A stretch of 64,000 nucleotides of DNA from Coffea arabica. Its lineage: Eukaryota > Streptophyta > Magnoliopsida > Gentianales > Rubiaceae. Location: positions 5,210,501 to 5,274,500 of the forward strand of contig NC_092317.1 of assembly GCF_036785885.1 (NCBI RefSeq). Direction: 5' to 3'. Below, one piece after another: positions 51,301 to 60,911 of this stretch (the stretch's first letter is position 1; each line of letters starts with the position of its first letter). A program made the translations under genes and the position numbers. The notes beneath the pieces are model-generated. The model was not told where the DNA came from. It was given only the letters and a program-made list of their open reading frames with translations, and made no database searches.

Positions 51301-51769
51301 ATGTTTGCACTTATTATAAATTTGTGCAGAACTTTGTTCCGTTCAGATGAAGAGTATGGCTTTGCATCTGGTCTTTAGGTTCTTGCAATACTATTCAGAA
51401 TCATATGCTATTCAGATTTTGATTTTGGTGTAATTTGACTCTGTATCTACTAATAGTCATGACCTTGTGTCTAGTGGCTAGGTTCTGCATACAGATTATT
51501 AGTGCAATACTATTTCTCCCTTGCTTGCCTTTTTAAGAATAACACTCTCTTACATTCTGTTCATCAGGTTTGAGCATCGGGAAGAGAACAGAAAGGATTG
51601 TCTCAGGACACTGCTTTCTTTAATTGAGGAGGCTGGGAAGGCAAACAAGCTGGTAGACGATGCTCGAACTTCATATTTGAAGGAGAGACTTAGATCTAAT
51701 CCACATTTCATGGGGAGGTTAAACGCGAAGATTACGAGAAAAGGGGAATTGAGCCTATCATCTGCATGA
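48385..51769 (+). CDS. Mitochondrial small ribosomal subunit protein mS35 (S24/S35 family)
   Basis: Four predicted exons are 48385-48619, 49262-49660, 50847-51258 and 51568-51769, giving 415 residues. It starts MRRALSLCLRNLHQS, an Arg-rich presequence without acidic residues, followed by a Ser/Pro/Thr linker to about residue 78. An acidic helical region with FEAILQRRLTGK and KWDDMVREATEKGY follows. The C-terminal conserved domain contains RKVKLAVTVKELGLSKHQF, then LVGKRYHPGKDELTI and SERFEHREENR, which I recognise as the S24/S35 mitochondrial ribosomal domain. Its role is in the mitochondrial ribosome small subunit. Intron 1 is partly duplicated past the 3' end of the gene. From memory, Arabidopsis At3g18240 is an orthologue. 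Confidence 0.9.
48660..48968 (+). repeat. Intron 1 segment duplicated downstream
   Basis: This part of mS35 intron 1 is similar to 52228-52488 over most of its length, in the same orientation. Shared blocks include TTTTAATGATGCCATGGGTA and GTTAGAAAATGTAGTGAGAT. The copies differ by substitutions and by a gap near the middle. Confidence 0.85.
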
Positions 51770-53154
51770 AACAGATTGTCTCGACAATGCACTGGCTTTG
51801 AAGTTTCAAGTTAAAGATGGACAATGGCTTCTGCTCCTAGTCTTTGCATTACTTATGTGGGAAGTTTTTGAACAGGAATTTTCGAGCATTGTCTCTTTTT
51901 GTTAGCTATTTTTTCAGCCCCTCGTGGCTAATTTGTTTGGAAGAAGACTGAAGGGAGACTTGGTCCCTAACGTGCCTGTTGAAGTGAAGTTGTCCTGGGG
52001 AGCAGGGACGGGTTTTTTCCAATTGTACAGTAATGTACTGTCCTGAGAATGTCAATTGGGCCTGGTTCCGTTCAATAAAGATGAAGAGCCCATAAAGTAT
52101 AAATACGGAGTTTTAATTCTTCCAAAAAAAAAAAAAGGGTAATGAACAAATAAAAAAGAGAAAAAGAGATTAGAAAAGTGTGCAAGTTATATAACAGATA
52201 AAAGTTTATTTTCAAATTTAAGCTTTATTAAAATTCTTTATAATTTTGTTGTCTGGCTTCTGTTTTTCATTTGGATTTTAATGATGCCATGGGTAAAAAA
52301 CAAAAACGGAGACTTTTATTTGGCTTTTGTTTTTCAATTGGGAGTTTTTTGTGTTTGGGGGGGGGGGGGGGGTGGGTTTACTTTTGGTTGTAAACTTGTG
52401 AATGTTAGAAAATGTAGTGAGATTGGAATTTTAGAACATGCATATTTGGATTGTCTCTGCGTAAAATACATTTCTCCAGTTAAACTTCAGGCCGTGTGGG
52501 AGTGGCTATCAAAAGACCTGGATATAACTTCAGGCCTTGAACAATTGTGCCTGATACAGAATACGAATTTCTCTTGGTAGTAGGATTATGGGCCTAAGGT
52601 AAGGGCTACCTGCACGGAATATCTTTATCACCATGGAACCTGACATGCGGACGGCAAAAAGATATTCCACCTTGAAACTAAAGGAATGAAAAGGCAGAGA
52701 GAAAGAACAAAGATGACCATAAAGTTTGAAGCGTAAAATGTGTTGTTATGATCCTATTTCGATCATGATAGCATTAACACCAAGATATGAGTGATTATGT
52801 AGGGAGAACTTCTGAAGGGTTTGATGACATTTGTTAACTTTCAAGCTTTTATCACCCAAAAAAAAAGGAGAAAGAAAACAGAAAAGTGATCAGCTATCAA
52901 ATATGAACCTAACTTTTGAGGTTAATTATATGCATGTGATGTGGCCTGAAAGAGTGGTCTTTCTCCCGACACTAATTTAGCATAAGGAATGTCAAGGAAA
53001 TATTCTCTCTTCATGCTGAAGGAATAAAAGCAAGAAAAAGAGAGAAAAAGCAAGTATGATTGAGGGTACAATTTTGAACTATATAATTAATGACATATTC
53101 ATGCCTTGGTTGCTCAGGAGATAAGCTGCTGCAGTGCCTCTTGGGAGTCTGCAA
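51770..53154. other. 3' end of mS35 gene and spacer with duplicated intron
   Basis: A likely polyadenylation signal AATAAA lies at 52074-52079. A genomic A-run follows about 50 bases later. The segment 52228-52488 is a second copy of mS35 intron 1. A run of about 16 G lies near 52357 within it. The rest shows no gene. Confidence 0.6.
52228..52488 (+). repeat. Second copy of mS35 intron 1 segment
   Basis: Partner of 48660-48968, lying about 450 bases beyond the mS35 stop codon. It is shorter: a stretch present in the intron copy is missing and a G-run stands near that place. No mS35 exon sequence accompanies it. The open frame at 52281-52580 comes from this copied intron and is not a gene. 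Confidence 0.85.
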
Positions 53155-53541
53155 ATGGCTCAAAGGGGTCCAAATTCTTGCTCTTCTTCTGGGCAGTTTT
53201 CCTACGCCAGTCTTGCTACTACCACTTCTTCCTCTCCTTTCAAGGACACAACGTCTTGCTGGTATAAGGTGGGGGAGTGCGTATGTAGCATGTGCCTGTT
53301 CAGCGTATGCTGTCCATTGTCTACGGTTTGGTGTTGTGTCAAGATGCCTTGCAAGATTGGGTGGAGTTTGGCACAGCAAGCTAAGAAGGGAGCTTCTTGT
53401 TGTTTTGGATCACAAAGGAGGATGCATGCATCATATTCATCATTCTCAGATATGGATTCTGATGATTACATGCCTAAGGGGAATGATTCTTGCAAGGACA
53501 TTATACCTCCTGCCAAGAAGAGGTGGAAATTATGCTCTTGA
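53155..53541 (+). CDS. Cys- and Ser-rich hypothetical protein
   Basis: A single open frame of 128 residues starts MAQRGPNSCSSSGQFSYASL and ends KDIIPPAKKRWKLCS. The middle has eleven Cys spaced through a hydrophobic stretch (CVCSMCLFSVCCPLSTVWCC), which could be membrane-associated or lipid-modified. It is followed by a basic part and an acidic SFSDMDSDDYM motif. A plausible splice acceptor (GCTGCAG) lies just upstream, so there may be a 5' leader exon. I do not recognise the family. The well-formed termini and amino-acid make-up favour a real protein, but a longer frame overlaps it in another register. Confidence 0.5.
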   Translation: MAQRGPNSCSSSGQFSYASLATTTSSSPFKDTTSCWYKVGECVCSMCLFSVCCPLSTVWCCVKMPCKIGWSLAQQAKKGASCCFGSQRRMHASYSSFSDMDSDDYMPKGNDSCKDIIPPAKKRWKLCS

Positions 53542-53826
53542 TCCTAAACTTAGCATCCTTGTTCTTGTTAACAAGTAGTTCTTTGTTTTTCTTGATTTTT
53601 TTTCTTTTTTTTTTTGGGGTTTTGAAACTTATTCCTATTACGGTATTACCAAAAAGAAAGCTTGCTGCTGTTGATGGGAAAAATTCATTTCTTTGATTTC
53701 AAGTTTTCTTCCCAGGTTTCATTAGGAAAGGAAAGGGTAGGGAACGGCATCATTTTTACTTGCAATCCCTTGCTAGGGATTTTAGTAGTTTAGCATCAGC
53801 GTGTGCGTAGATAAAAAGTTTTGGAT

Positions 53827-53906
53827 GTCAAGAATGGGATTCGAACCCATGCCCTTTCGGACCAGTACCTGAAACTGGCGCCTTAGACCAACTCGGCCAT
53901 CTTGAC
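53827..53906 (-). tRNA. tRNA-Leu (anticodon CAG)
   Basis: The minus strand folds as a class II tRNA. The 7-bp acceptor stem is GTCAAGA/TCTTGAC. The A-box is TGGCCGAGTTGGT. The anticodon stem is CCAGT/ACTGG with loop TTCAGGT, anticodon CAG at 53869-53871. A long variable arm TCCGAAAGGGC fits leucine. The T-arm has GGTTCGAATCC. There is no intron, and the CCA end is not encoded. It would read CUG codons. Confidence 0.95.
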
Positions 53907-54795
53907 TTGATGTTTAGGGATGCCTCGTGTCTTTATTTCTGCCCTTCCTCGCCCGATTGCATCATCTCAAAAGCGGGAATGCGGACAAAATGGAAGTTGG
54001 AATCTGATGTTGGCCCACTTTGGACGTAGGTTGGTATATCATTCGTGTCCACCCAAAGAAACTGTATATACATTTCTTGGCTAGAACTTGAAGTAGCAGT
54101 AATTTAGGCAGCTTAGCTTAGTCTCTCATTCACGGCTCGGGATGCTCTTTTTTTTTCTTTCTTTCTTTCTTGATGAGAAGGAAAAGAATCACCAATCTTC
54201 TGTAACAAGAAGAAAAGAGGGCTCAAAAACTATCTTCTTGACATCTCATTAGGTTGGTTGCTATAATAAGTCCACTTTAGAAACAGCTTTACCACAATTC
54301 CTTCTCCATCAGTTCTTTTCTCGTAGAATATATTGGTGTCAGCAAACATTGGCATACCAACTACAAATTACAATCCCAATAAATGGTTTCATTATTAAAT
54401 CATGAACTCATGGCGGCAACAGAGCAGAAACTCCCATGGCGAAAATAATATTTGACGTGATTTTTTAAGGAGGAGACTTATTCAGTGCTGCAGTTTGTCT
54501 GCACAAGGAATGGTTACTTACATCTAGGATACATCATGGAGACACTGGACATGATTTTTACTCCCAAGAATCACTGCATAAAGTGGACATCAAGACTAAA
54601 TAGAAGAAAGAAGTAAAGAGAAGAAACATGAAAGGTGTCACTCATGACTGTGAAGTGACATGGTCTAGTCCTCTTGGGTTGACAAAATGACGATGATCGT
54701 AGTAGGTTAAGGTGGGGTGAGTGAATCAGTAGAACTATCCTAACCACTGCTGCTGGTCAAGTTTGGGAGATGCTGATGATCAATAGAGGGCGAAG

Positions 54796-55032
54796 TCAGG
54801 CACCGCAGGCTGCACCACACGCAGTAGCACATCCACTAGTAGGAGCACCAACATAAACACTTGATTCTGCAGCATCATCTTTGTTTCTTGGTACAGCACC
54901 ATCAGCACAAGAGAAGACTATGATTGAGATGAGAACAATGGTGGTAAGAGATAGCCACAAGACAACAAAAACATTACCACCAAAACCATTTTCTCCTCCT
55001 CTATCTATCAATTCTTTCCATTCCCTTGCCAT
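54796..55032 (-). CDS. Small single-pass membrane protein with Cys-Ala-Gly tail
   Basis: A 78-residue single-exon frame. Residues 1-18 are charged (MAREWKELIDRGGENG). About 19-42 form one hydrophobic helix (FVVLWLSLTTIVLISIIVF) that ends in SCADG. A short polar part follows, and then the unusual end GCATACGAACGA. From memory, a protein annotated as a putative membrane lipoprotein lies at the same place in Arabidopsis (At3g18250), between mS35 and the reticulon gene. A TATA-like box stands about 70 bases upstream. Function is unknown. Confidence 0.75.
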   Translation of the reverse strand: MAREWKELIDRGGENGFGGNVFVVLWLSLTTIVLISIIVFSCADGAVPRNKDDAAESSVYVGAPTSGCATACGAACGA

Positions 55033-55102
55033 TTCTTTATATTTAACTCTCCTTTTTGTGAATATCTCCTTGTATTGTGAAGAGTTGACAAGAATATATA
55101 GC

Positions 55103-55110
55103 CTTTTATA
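55103..55110 (-). promoter_or_regulatory. TATA box of the small membrane protein gene
   Basis: On the minus strand the sequence reads TATAAAAGG, about 70 bases before the start codon at 55032. The distance allows a leader of some 40 bases, which is reasonable for a plant gene. Confidence 0.5.
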
Positions 55111-56657
55111 GTTGCTCGAAGAGTCAATTTAACTGTTCTCTAACGACCTTTCCTTCTTGCTAAACGGTTATTATAGATTTATAATCATTGTCTACTCAGA
55201 CCTTCACGCAAGCAATGGGTCTTCCAAATGTGGGCATTGAGCCTGTGGGTCAATACCACCACTATAAATGAAGTTTCTGTTCGTTGGCACTCCTGGTTCC
55301 ACTCTTCCTTGTCACTGTGGATAATGTGCAAGAAAAGTAGCAATCTACGACCGTTGTAAAACACTTTTACATGATGAAAGTTAAACAAGGATCACGTTTC
55401 TTGAGAGAAATGTGTGATTGGCATCTGGCACTAGCAAGGTTCAATAATTTGAACCTTTTCTCCCCATCACACAATTTGTTTAACTTTATTACCGACTTTA
55501 ACATGGGTAGGTTTGATTCAGTGTTGGTTGATCTTATCCATAATGAGTGCCTATATAGCCTGCAGACATTTGATTCAGTGCCCTCCTCTAGTCATCTTAA
55601 AGTTGGCATCTTTGTAATAATGGGATATTTGTAACAGTAGCAGAAACAGTTCCATGTGTCACCAATTCCGTTGCTTTTAGGCAGGAAATCTTTGGAAGCT
55701 AGAACTTGCAGTCTCTTCTGTCTTTGTTTCTTCTTGCCCTTTCTGAATTTATCTCAAATAGTTATATAAAGATCTGACCTTACTTCTACATTTGTATAAA
55801 GCTATGTTTCATTCCTGTTGGCACAATAGAGACCTACAGTTACCAGAAATTTTGGTTACTGATAAGCTTAGAATACTCAAATAATAACAGTTACATAAGC
55901 GCCGTTTGAGCTTTTCAGAGGGAAATGGATGGTCTATGTACCTCGTAACTTCTTTGATGAAATGGACAAATCCAGAAAAACCTAGTAAAAGATTTTCTTT
56001 GTGGCTGTCTTATTCAAAGTGATGGGGATGTGTAGCATATCAGCTGTGATTTTCTTTTTATGGTGATGACTGTACACCCCACAAGGTAGTAAAAACAAAA
56101 TGCGAAATCGAATTAAGTATGCGACAACTACCATGCAAATGACCTGTATCACTGAGTGGTGGTTTATTCTAGCATTTGCATTCTGGAATAGCCAGATTTC
56201 CCCCTTTTGCTAATCATGGAGATCTTGTGAACATGTCTTCTTTTTGGATAGATCCAGTTGAAAGCTAACAATCTTCATATAGAACGTAAAATTTTATGAA
56301 GCAATTTTCTCAGACTTTATTTGTTTGTATTGCATCACCTCTTGAAAATTGCACCAGGTCTTAATTCATCAAACATTACGCAAAATCTTCTATGCCAATT
56401 TGAAAAGATATTTTCTTGCACCCTTTTGTGAATTGATAAACATTCTATCTTCTGCAACTAAAAGCCTTATAACACAGTAATACTTATGGTTTTGGCATGC
56501 TTGTATTGCATGTCATTATATTGTATGTTGGTCCGTCTCAGCAAATAACTTTCATGGACGCAATACATAAACCAATTATGTACACTTCGCTTTGTGGTGA
56601 TGTGGAACTCCAATTGGAGAACAGTTGGAAAATTCACTCAAATTGTGTCTTCCCATA
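55111..56657. other. Spacer, no gene seen
   Basis: AT-rich DNA between the small membrane protein and the 3' end of the reticulon gene. The frames at 55185-55388 and 55371-55634 overlap on opposite strands and have no recognisable domain. Confidence 0.45.
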
Positions 56658-57895
56658 CTAGGTCTCCTTTTTCTCCTTCACTGGTCCTCTAGGTATTTTT
56701 GCAAGAACATCAGCTTCAACTTTCCTATATGTGCTCCTCATCTGTTTGTACAGTTTACCAGCAAGATTATCTGCTTCTTCCTCGTATTGCTCGTAGAGGA
56801 ATGGTAGGGTTTCCGCACAGAGTATGCCTGGTTGAAATCATTGAAAATTCATGACAAAATCAGCTCAATGATCATCACTCAAAAAATGGAGGGTGGAGGA
56901 ACTTTCTTACTGAAAAACAGGAGGTTCAAGGTGCTTATATAATTCCCTATTACTCCGAGGATCCAGAGAGAAATCAATCCCTGGAAATTAACAAAAAGTG
57001 AGGAAGCAGTCATAATTTTTTGCAAGTTCTTGTCTGATGGAGCATCAGAATTATTCATTTCTTCACTTACCAGAAAGAAGAGCTTTGGTTCATTTCCACA
57101 GGCTACACGAAGAAGTTCGGATAAAATCTGGTTAAATTTTGAGTGGAAGGTTGAAGCAACTTCTGTAAATGTGGACTCTTTCAATACGGTTTTGGGAATG
57201 TTTGGAGGAGTCCTGAAGAAAGATAACCCCAAAGTTAAGTTTCATCCAACAATCCAGATGCAAAAAAAAAAATATATATATATATGATGAAGTAAATTAT
57301 TTCTGGCAAATTACCCCTTGTGTTTACTCTATTCAATTCCATGAACTTTCATACTTCAAATGCGAATGTAGAATAAAGAGGTGGTAACACGCATAATATC
57401 AAGTAAAGAAGTTACCATTGGAAGAAGTTTGCCGCTGTAGACCAAATGAACAATGCTAACATTGAAGTGATCAAGACATGGCAGAGCAGAGTTATGAAGT
57501 TGTATTCAACAACCTCAAACAGATACCACACAACTGCAACTCCAGCTAGAACGGCACCTGCAACTCTTTTCTTCCTCCATAACAACAAATCAGCAGCTGC
57601 AAACTCAAATCATCATGACCCTTTCATCAATCAAATGCAGAAAAAAGAAGGATTAAACTAAAACCATAGGATATGTATATTTGGCTAGTGTCCATGAATT
57701 TTGAGCTAACTGAGTGGAGTTAGCATCCAATGTGCGAAAATAGTACATATTTTCTCGTACCAGCAAGTTCAATGTGCTTGGATTCATAATACCTTTGCCA
57801 CCTCCTAGAGCATCATGAATTGACCTTTGGCCACGGCCAAATAGCTTCACCTTTGTTGCTGTTCCATTGTCAGAAGCACGCAGACGAGAAGCCAT
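56658..57895 (-). CDS. Reticulon-like protein B (RTNLB)
   Basis: ER membrane-shaping protein. Five predicted exons are 57793-57895, 57416-57596, 57071-57212, 56911-56980 and 56658-56827, giving 221 residues. The short N-terminus has RSIHDALGGGKAADLLLWRN-type sequence (here WRKKR), the usual entry to the plant reticulon domain. Two long hydrophobic hairpins follow: one from AGAVLAGVAVVWYLFE to LALFIWSTAANFF, the other around ISLWILGVIGNYISTLNLLF. They flank a hydrophilic loop of about 55 residues. The end has PFLYEQYEEEADNLAGK and a basic tail. Length is typical of RTNLB proteins without an N-terminal extension. From memory, Arabidopsis RTNLB9 (At3g18260) holds the same position in gene order. 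Confidence 0.92.
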
Positions 57896-58927
57896 GTTAA
57901 GAACGGGAAGTTATGAACCGAGATGGAATTCATCCCACCAAAAGTTATCAGATTTGAGTTTATAGTAGATTGGCCGGTTCCAAGCTTGTTAACAAAGGAA
58001 GTAACAATGCCAGAAGAAAGGGATTTCTTGAGCATGATTTTTGTATTAACTTCACATTCCCGCATTTCACAGATTGGTTATGCTTTTTGGTGTCTGACAA
58101 AAGGTAACATACACGTCCTTTCCTTGGTGGCTTCTTGGGTCCAGTTATAGAACATACGAGTGACTTTACTTTGTGATTGTTCTACTGCTTCTCTCCATAA
58201 AAAACACTAATCCGATAAATGCCAATCTGCTATAAATTACATTTACAAGTTGATCACAACAGTTAAAGAATCTTCCTTTTCTTTGATTTGATCTATATAG
58301 TATCAAAAGAATCAACATTTATAAGGTCAAAAGCTATCAACTTAAAACTGGGAATGTCGATTTGCATCTTGCTAGGATGCAAAGATATAAGAAATGGAAC
58401 ACAGCGAAATACAACAGACACTTCCTAACTCCACAACAATCTTCGCCTTTGAAAAAAAAAAAAAAAAAGCTTCAAAACAGTTTCCACATGGTTGCAATTT
58501 TCCTCTGTCAACATAATTATATATTTTTTGCCAGACGGGACGGCATTGACGCATGTGAAGACGTTGGAGTCAAGAAACAAAAGGGAGCGACCCCATCTGA
58601 TTCAGCAGCCGCTTTGTGCCAAAATAGGGATATTAATCGTCGTTCATTATTCTGCTGAACCACATGATCACAAATTAAGAAAGCAGCCTTAGGAGGAATT
58701 TAAGAGACATTAAATGATTACAAATTAAGAAAACAGCCTTGGGAGGAATTTAAGAGACATTAAATGACTACTAACAGCTCCATATAATAATTTCCTAAAG
58801 GAAAAAGATTAATCTTCTGATCCTATGTCCACCACACTATGCAAGGTTTATGAACCTCAAATCAAGCTGACGGAGAATCCAAAATCAGAATATACCTAGG
58901 CACAACAACAATATTTGCCTAGCGAGC

Positions 58928-59068
58928 CCTGTTTGGATTGTCATTTTCTGCCAGAAAATTGCGTCGTTTTTCGTGATTACATTTTCCTATTATCTTTTCC
59001 CCTCACATACATTAAATCGCTATAATAATTTTTTCATGAAAAATAATGAAAAATGCAATCCAAACGGG
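58928..59068. mobile_element. MITE, family A copy 5
   Basis: Inverted ends are CCCTGTTTGGATTG and, inverted at the right, CCCCGTTTGGATTGC. The interior contains GCGTCGTTTTTCGTGATTAC, shared with the copies at 11962 and 41769. Its ends are the cleanest of the five copies. Confidence 0.8.
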
Positions 59069-59213
59069 GATATAAAATTTTGTGTTATTGACTTGAGAGA
59101 GTAACTAGGCTAAGCACATTGTGTGTTTGATTATAAACACAATCACTACAGGTCTAATAGATCATTACCTGGACTAGCAAACTAGCATGCAACTCAAATT
59201 CTTGATACCATAA

Positions 59214-60389
59214 CTAGGGGGGAGTGCCCGCGCATTGCGCGGGTGTTTGGTGCCTGTAGGGAACGTGATTTTTTTGTTAAACAAACAATAGTACATTGTG
59301 AGAAGAAATAAAATTTAGTACGAAAGATAAACGATATAATCAATCAATTCACATAGAGTTACAATAAAACTGTGTCAAATTGAAGGTTGTTGAAAATGCA
59401 GAAAGGCAGAGCAACACTTAAAGCTAACCTTATTTCAGAATCCCCACTGAGAGCTCTTTCTTGCTGTTGCTCCAAACCTATAAGATTATAACCAACCCAG
59501 ACTAATCGGGGTTAGGCGACGAGAAAAATGCTATCTTGTAGCTAGGCAACGCGATAAGAGTCGCTAATTGTAGTTACTAAGAACACATCGACAAAATTAA
59601 GGAAGGAACTGAAAAATTAGAAGGGTGAAATCTAACCTCACGCTGAACCACCAGGAGCAGCTGGGATTGAAGAGCATTCTGAGCTGATTAGTATGAAGTC
59701 AGGTAGAATTATCTCAATCCTGAAATGCAAACATGGAGAAATTGATAATTAACCGTTTAGGCATTAACATACCAACGGTTCGGCAATTGAATTAGGTGTA
59801 ATTAATGACGAAATAATAGATAATTTCAGAGTTGAACTCGGATGGAAGAGGAAACGATGAGGCAAATCATTGTAGACAAAGACGAAAAGGGAAAACTTAA
59901 CTCCTAAAATTGAAAGAGGATAAACAAACGTTTGTGGCTCATAAATGCAAATTATAAATGATAGAGAAATGATTCCTACCATTGATAGAGAAATCGTTGG
60001 CACATTTCCTAAATCCGATTGTCATTCAAACGTTTCAGATAAAGCAACATCTCAAACAGTTATCTGCGGCTGAAAAGGGAAATTATTGGTAGTTAAGGGA
60101 TATTTCGGTAATTACACCAACACACAAACATATATGGGTTGTACAAAATGCAAAAACGGTTGCACACTAATTACACATTCCATCAATATCCGGATGGCTC
60201 ATCAATGACAACTTTAAATGTATTAAATGGGGTCATTTCAGTAAACATACCCAAATACATGCTTCCTTAAATTGTATTTAAAACTTTTAAACTAATACAC
60301 AATATTTCACATTTTCACAAAGCCCCTACCTATGCGGTTAAAATTCAACCTATTCTTTGACCAAAACTCAATCTTATATAGTATAAGGA
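59214..60389 (-). mobile_element. Non-autonomous Helitron-like element
   Basis: On the minus strand the 3' end shows a strong hairpin CCCGCGCAATGCGCGGG, a 9-base spacer and then CTAG followed by T. That is the hairpin plus CTRR terminus of Helitrons. The other end, read on the minus strand, begins TCCTTATACTATATAAG, matching the 5' TC terminus common in plant Helitrons. It is about 1.18 kb with no Rep/helicase frame. The host base before TC is T rather than the expected A, so the 5' border may be off by one or two bases. Confidence 0.65.
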
Positions 60390-60734
60390 AATGGAAGTAT
60401 TTTTACTAAAAATAAAAAAAAAGAAAATATTTTAGTTACATTAGCACGGAAAAAAGAAGCGGAAAAAAAAACAGAAAACGCTTTCTTTATCATGACCTTG
60501 GCTGAATAATGGCTGCCTTCCTTTCACTGGCACACTAATGATGGTCTTAAGTTCTGGCCGCCGCCAAAGCAGGACAAAGGGCATCGGAAAAACCAGCACA
60601 TGCATGATGCAACAAAGAAAGATGAAATTTTTATGCTAAAAAACCTCACCTTTTGAATTAAAAAAAAAAAAGCGCTCCACTATTCAATGCTTCCTGGTCA
60701 CCTAATACAATACAAGAAATTACAGTATATAACA

Positions 60735-60911
60735 ATGGCAGCTCTTCGCATCAGCTTTTCCCTTTCGGTTTCGGAACCCAATCAAACACTCCCGAATCAC
60801 CCCAAACCAATCCGAAGTTCCTCTATACCAAATGGGTCCAATTGGGTTTTCTCTATGCTCCCCATGTCAATCCCTCTTCCTCTCTTCTCCCCTGCATGCA
60901 AGAATATATAA
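60735..60911 (+). other. Upstream open reading frame overlapping the epimerase start
   Basis: An ATG at 60735 opens 58 codons (MAALRISFSLSV...) in a frame different from the epimerase and stops 80 bases past the epimerase ATG at 60832. It looks like the beginning of a transit peptide. Either it is a true upstream frame, or the original start of the gene has been put out of frame. Confidence 0.5.

Larger units (their letters stand above)
57896..60831. other. Divergent promoter region with transposons
   Basis: Lies between the reticulon gene and the epimerase gene. It contains a MITE (58928-59068), a near-perfect tandem repeat of about 58 bp at 58668-58760 (GATTACAAATTAAGAAA..CAGCCTT units) and a Helitron-like element (59214-60389). 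Promoter elements could not be assigned with confidence. Confidence 0.5.

Noticed and set aside
52074-52140. Genomic A-run after AATAAA, suggesting a processed copy
   Set aside because: The mS35 gene upstream has three introns, so it is not a retrocopy. The A-run is more likely chance or part of the copied segment.
52281-52580. 99-codon open frame after mS35
   Set aside because: It lies in the second copy of mS35 intron 1 and runs through a G-run; it is not a gene.
53090-53578. 162-codon plus-strand frame
   Set aside because: It overlaps the Cys-rich frame in another register. It is longer, but its composition looks like a shifted reading and it lacks the coherent ends of the 128-residue frame. 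Not excluded with certainty.
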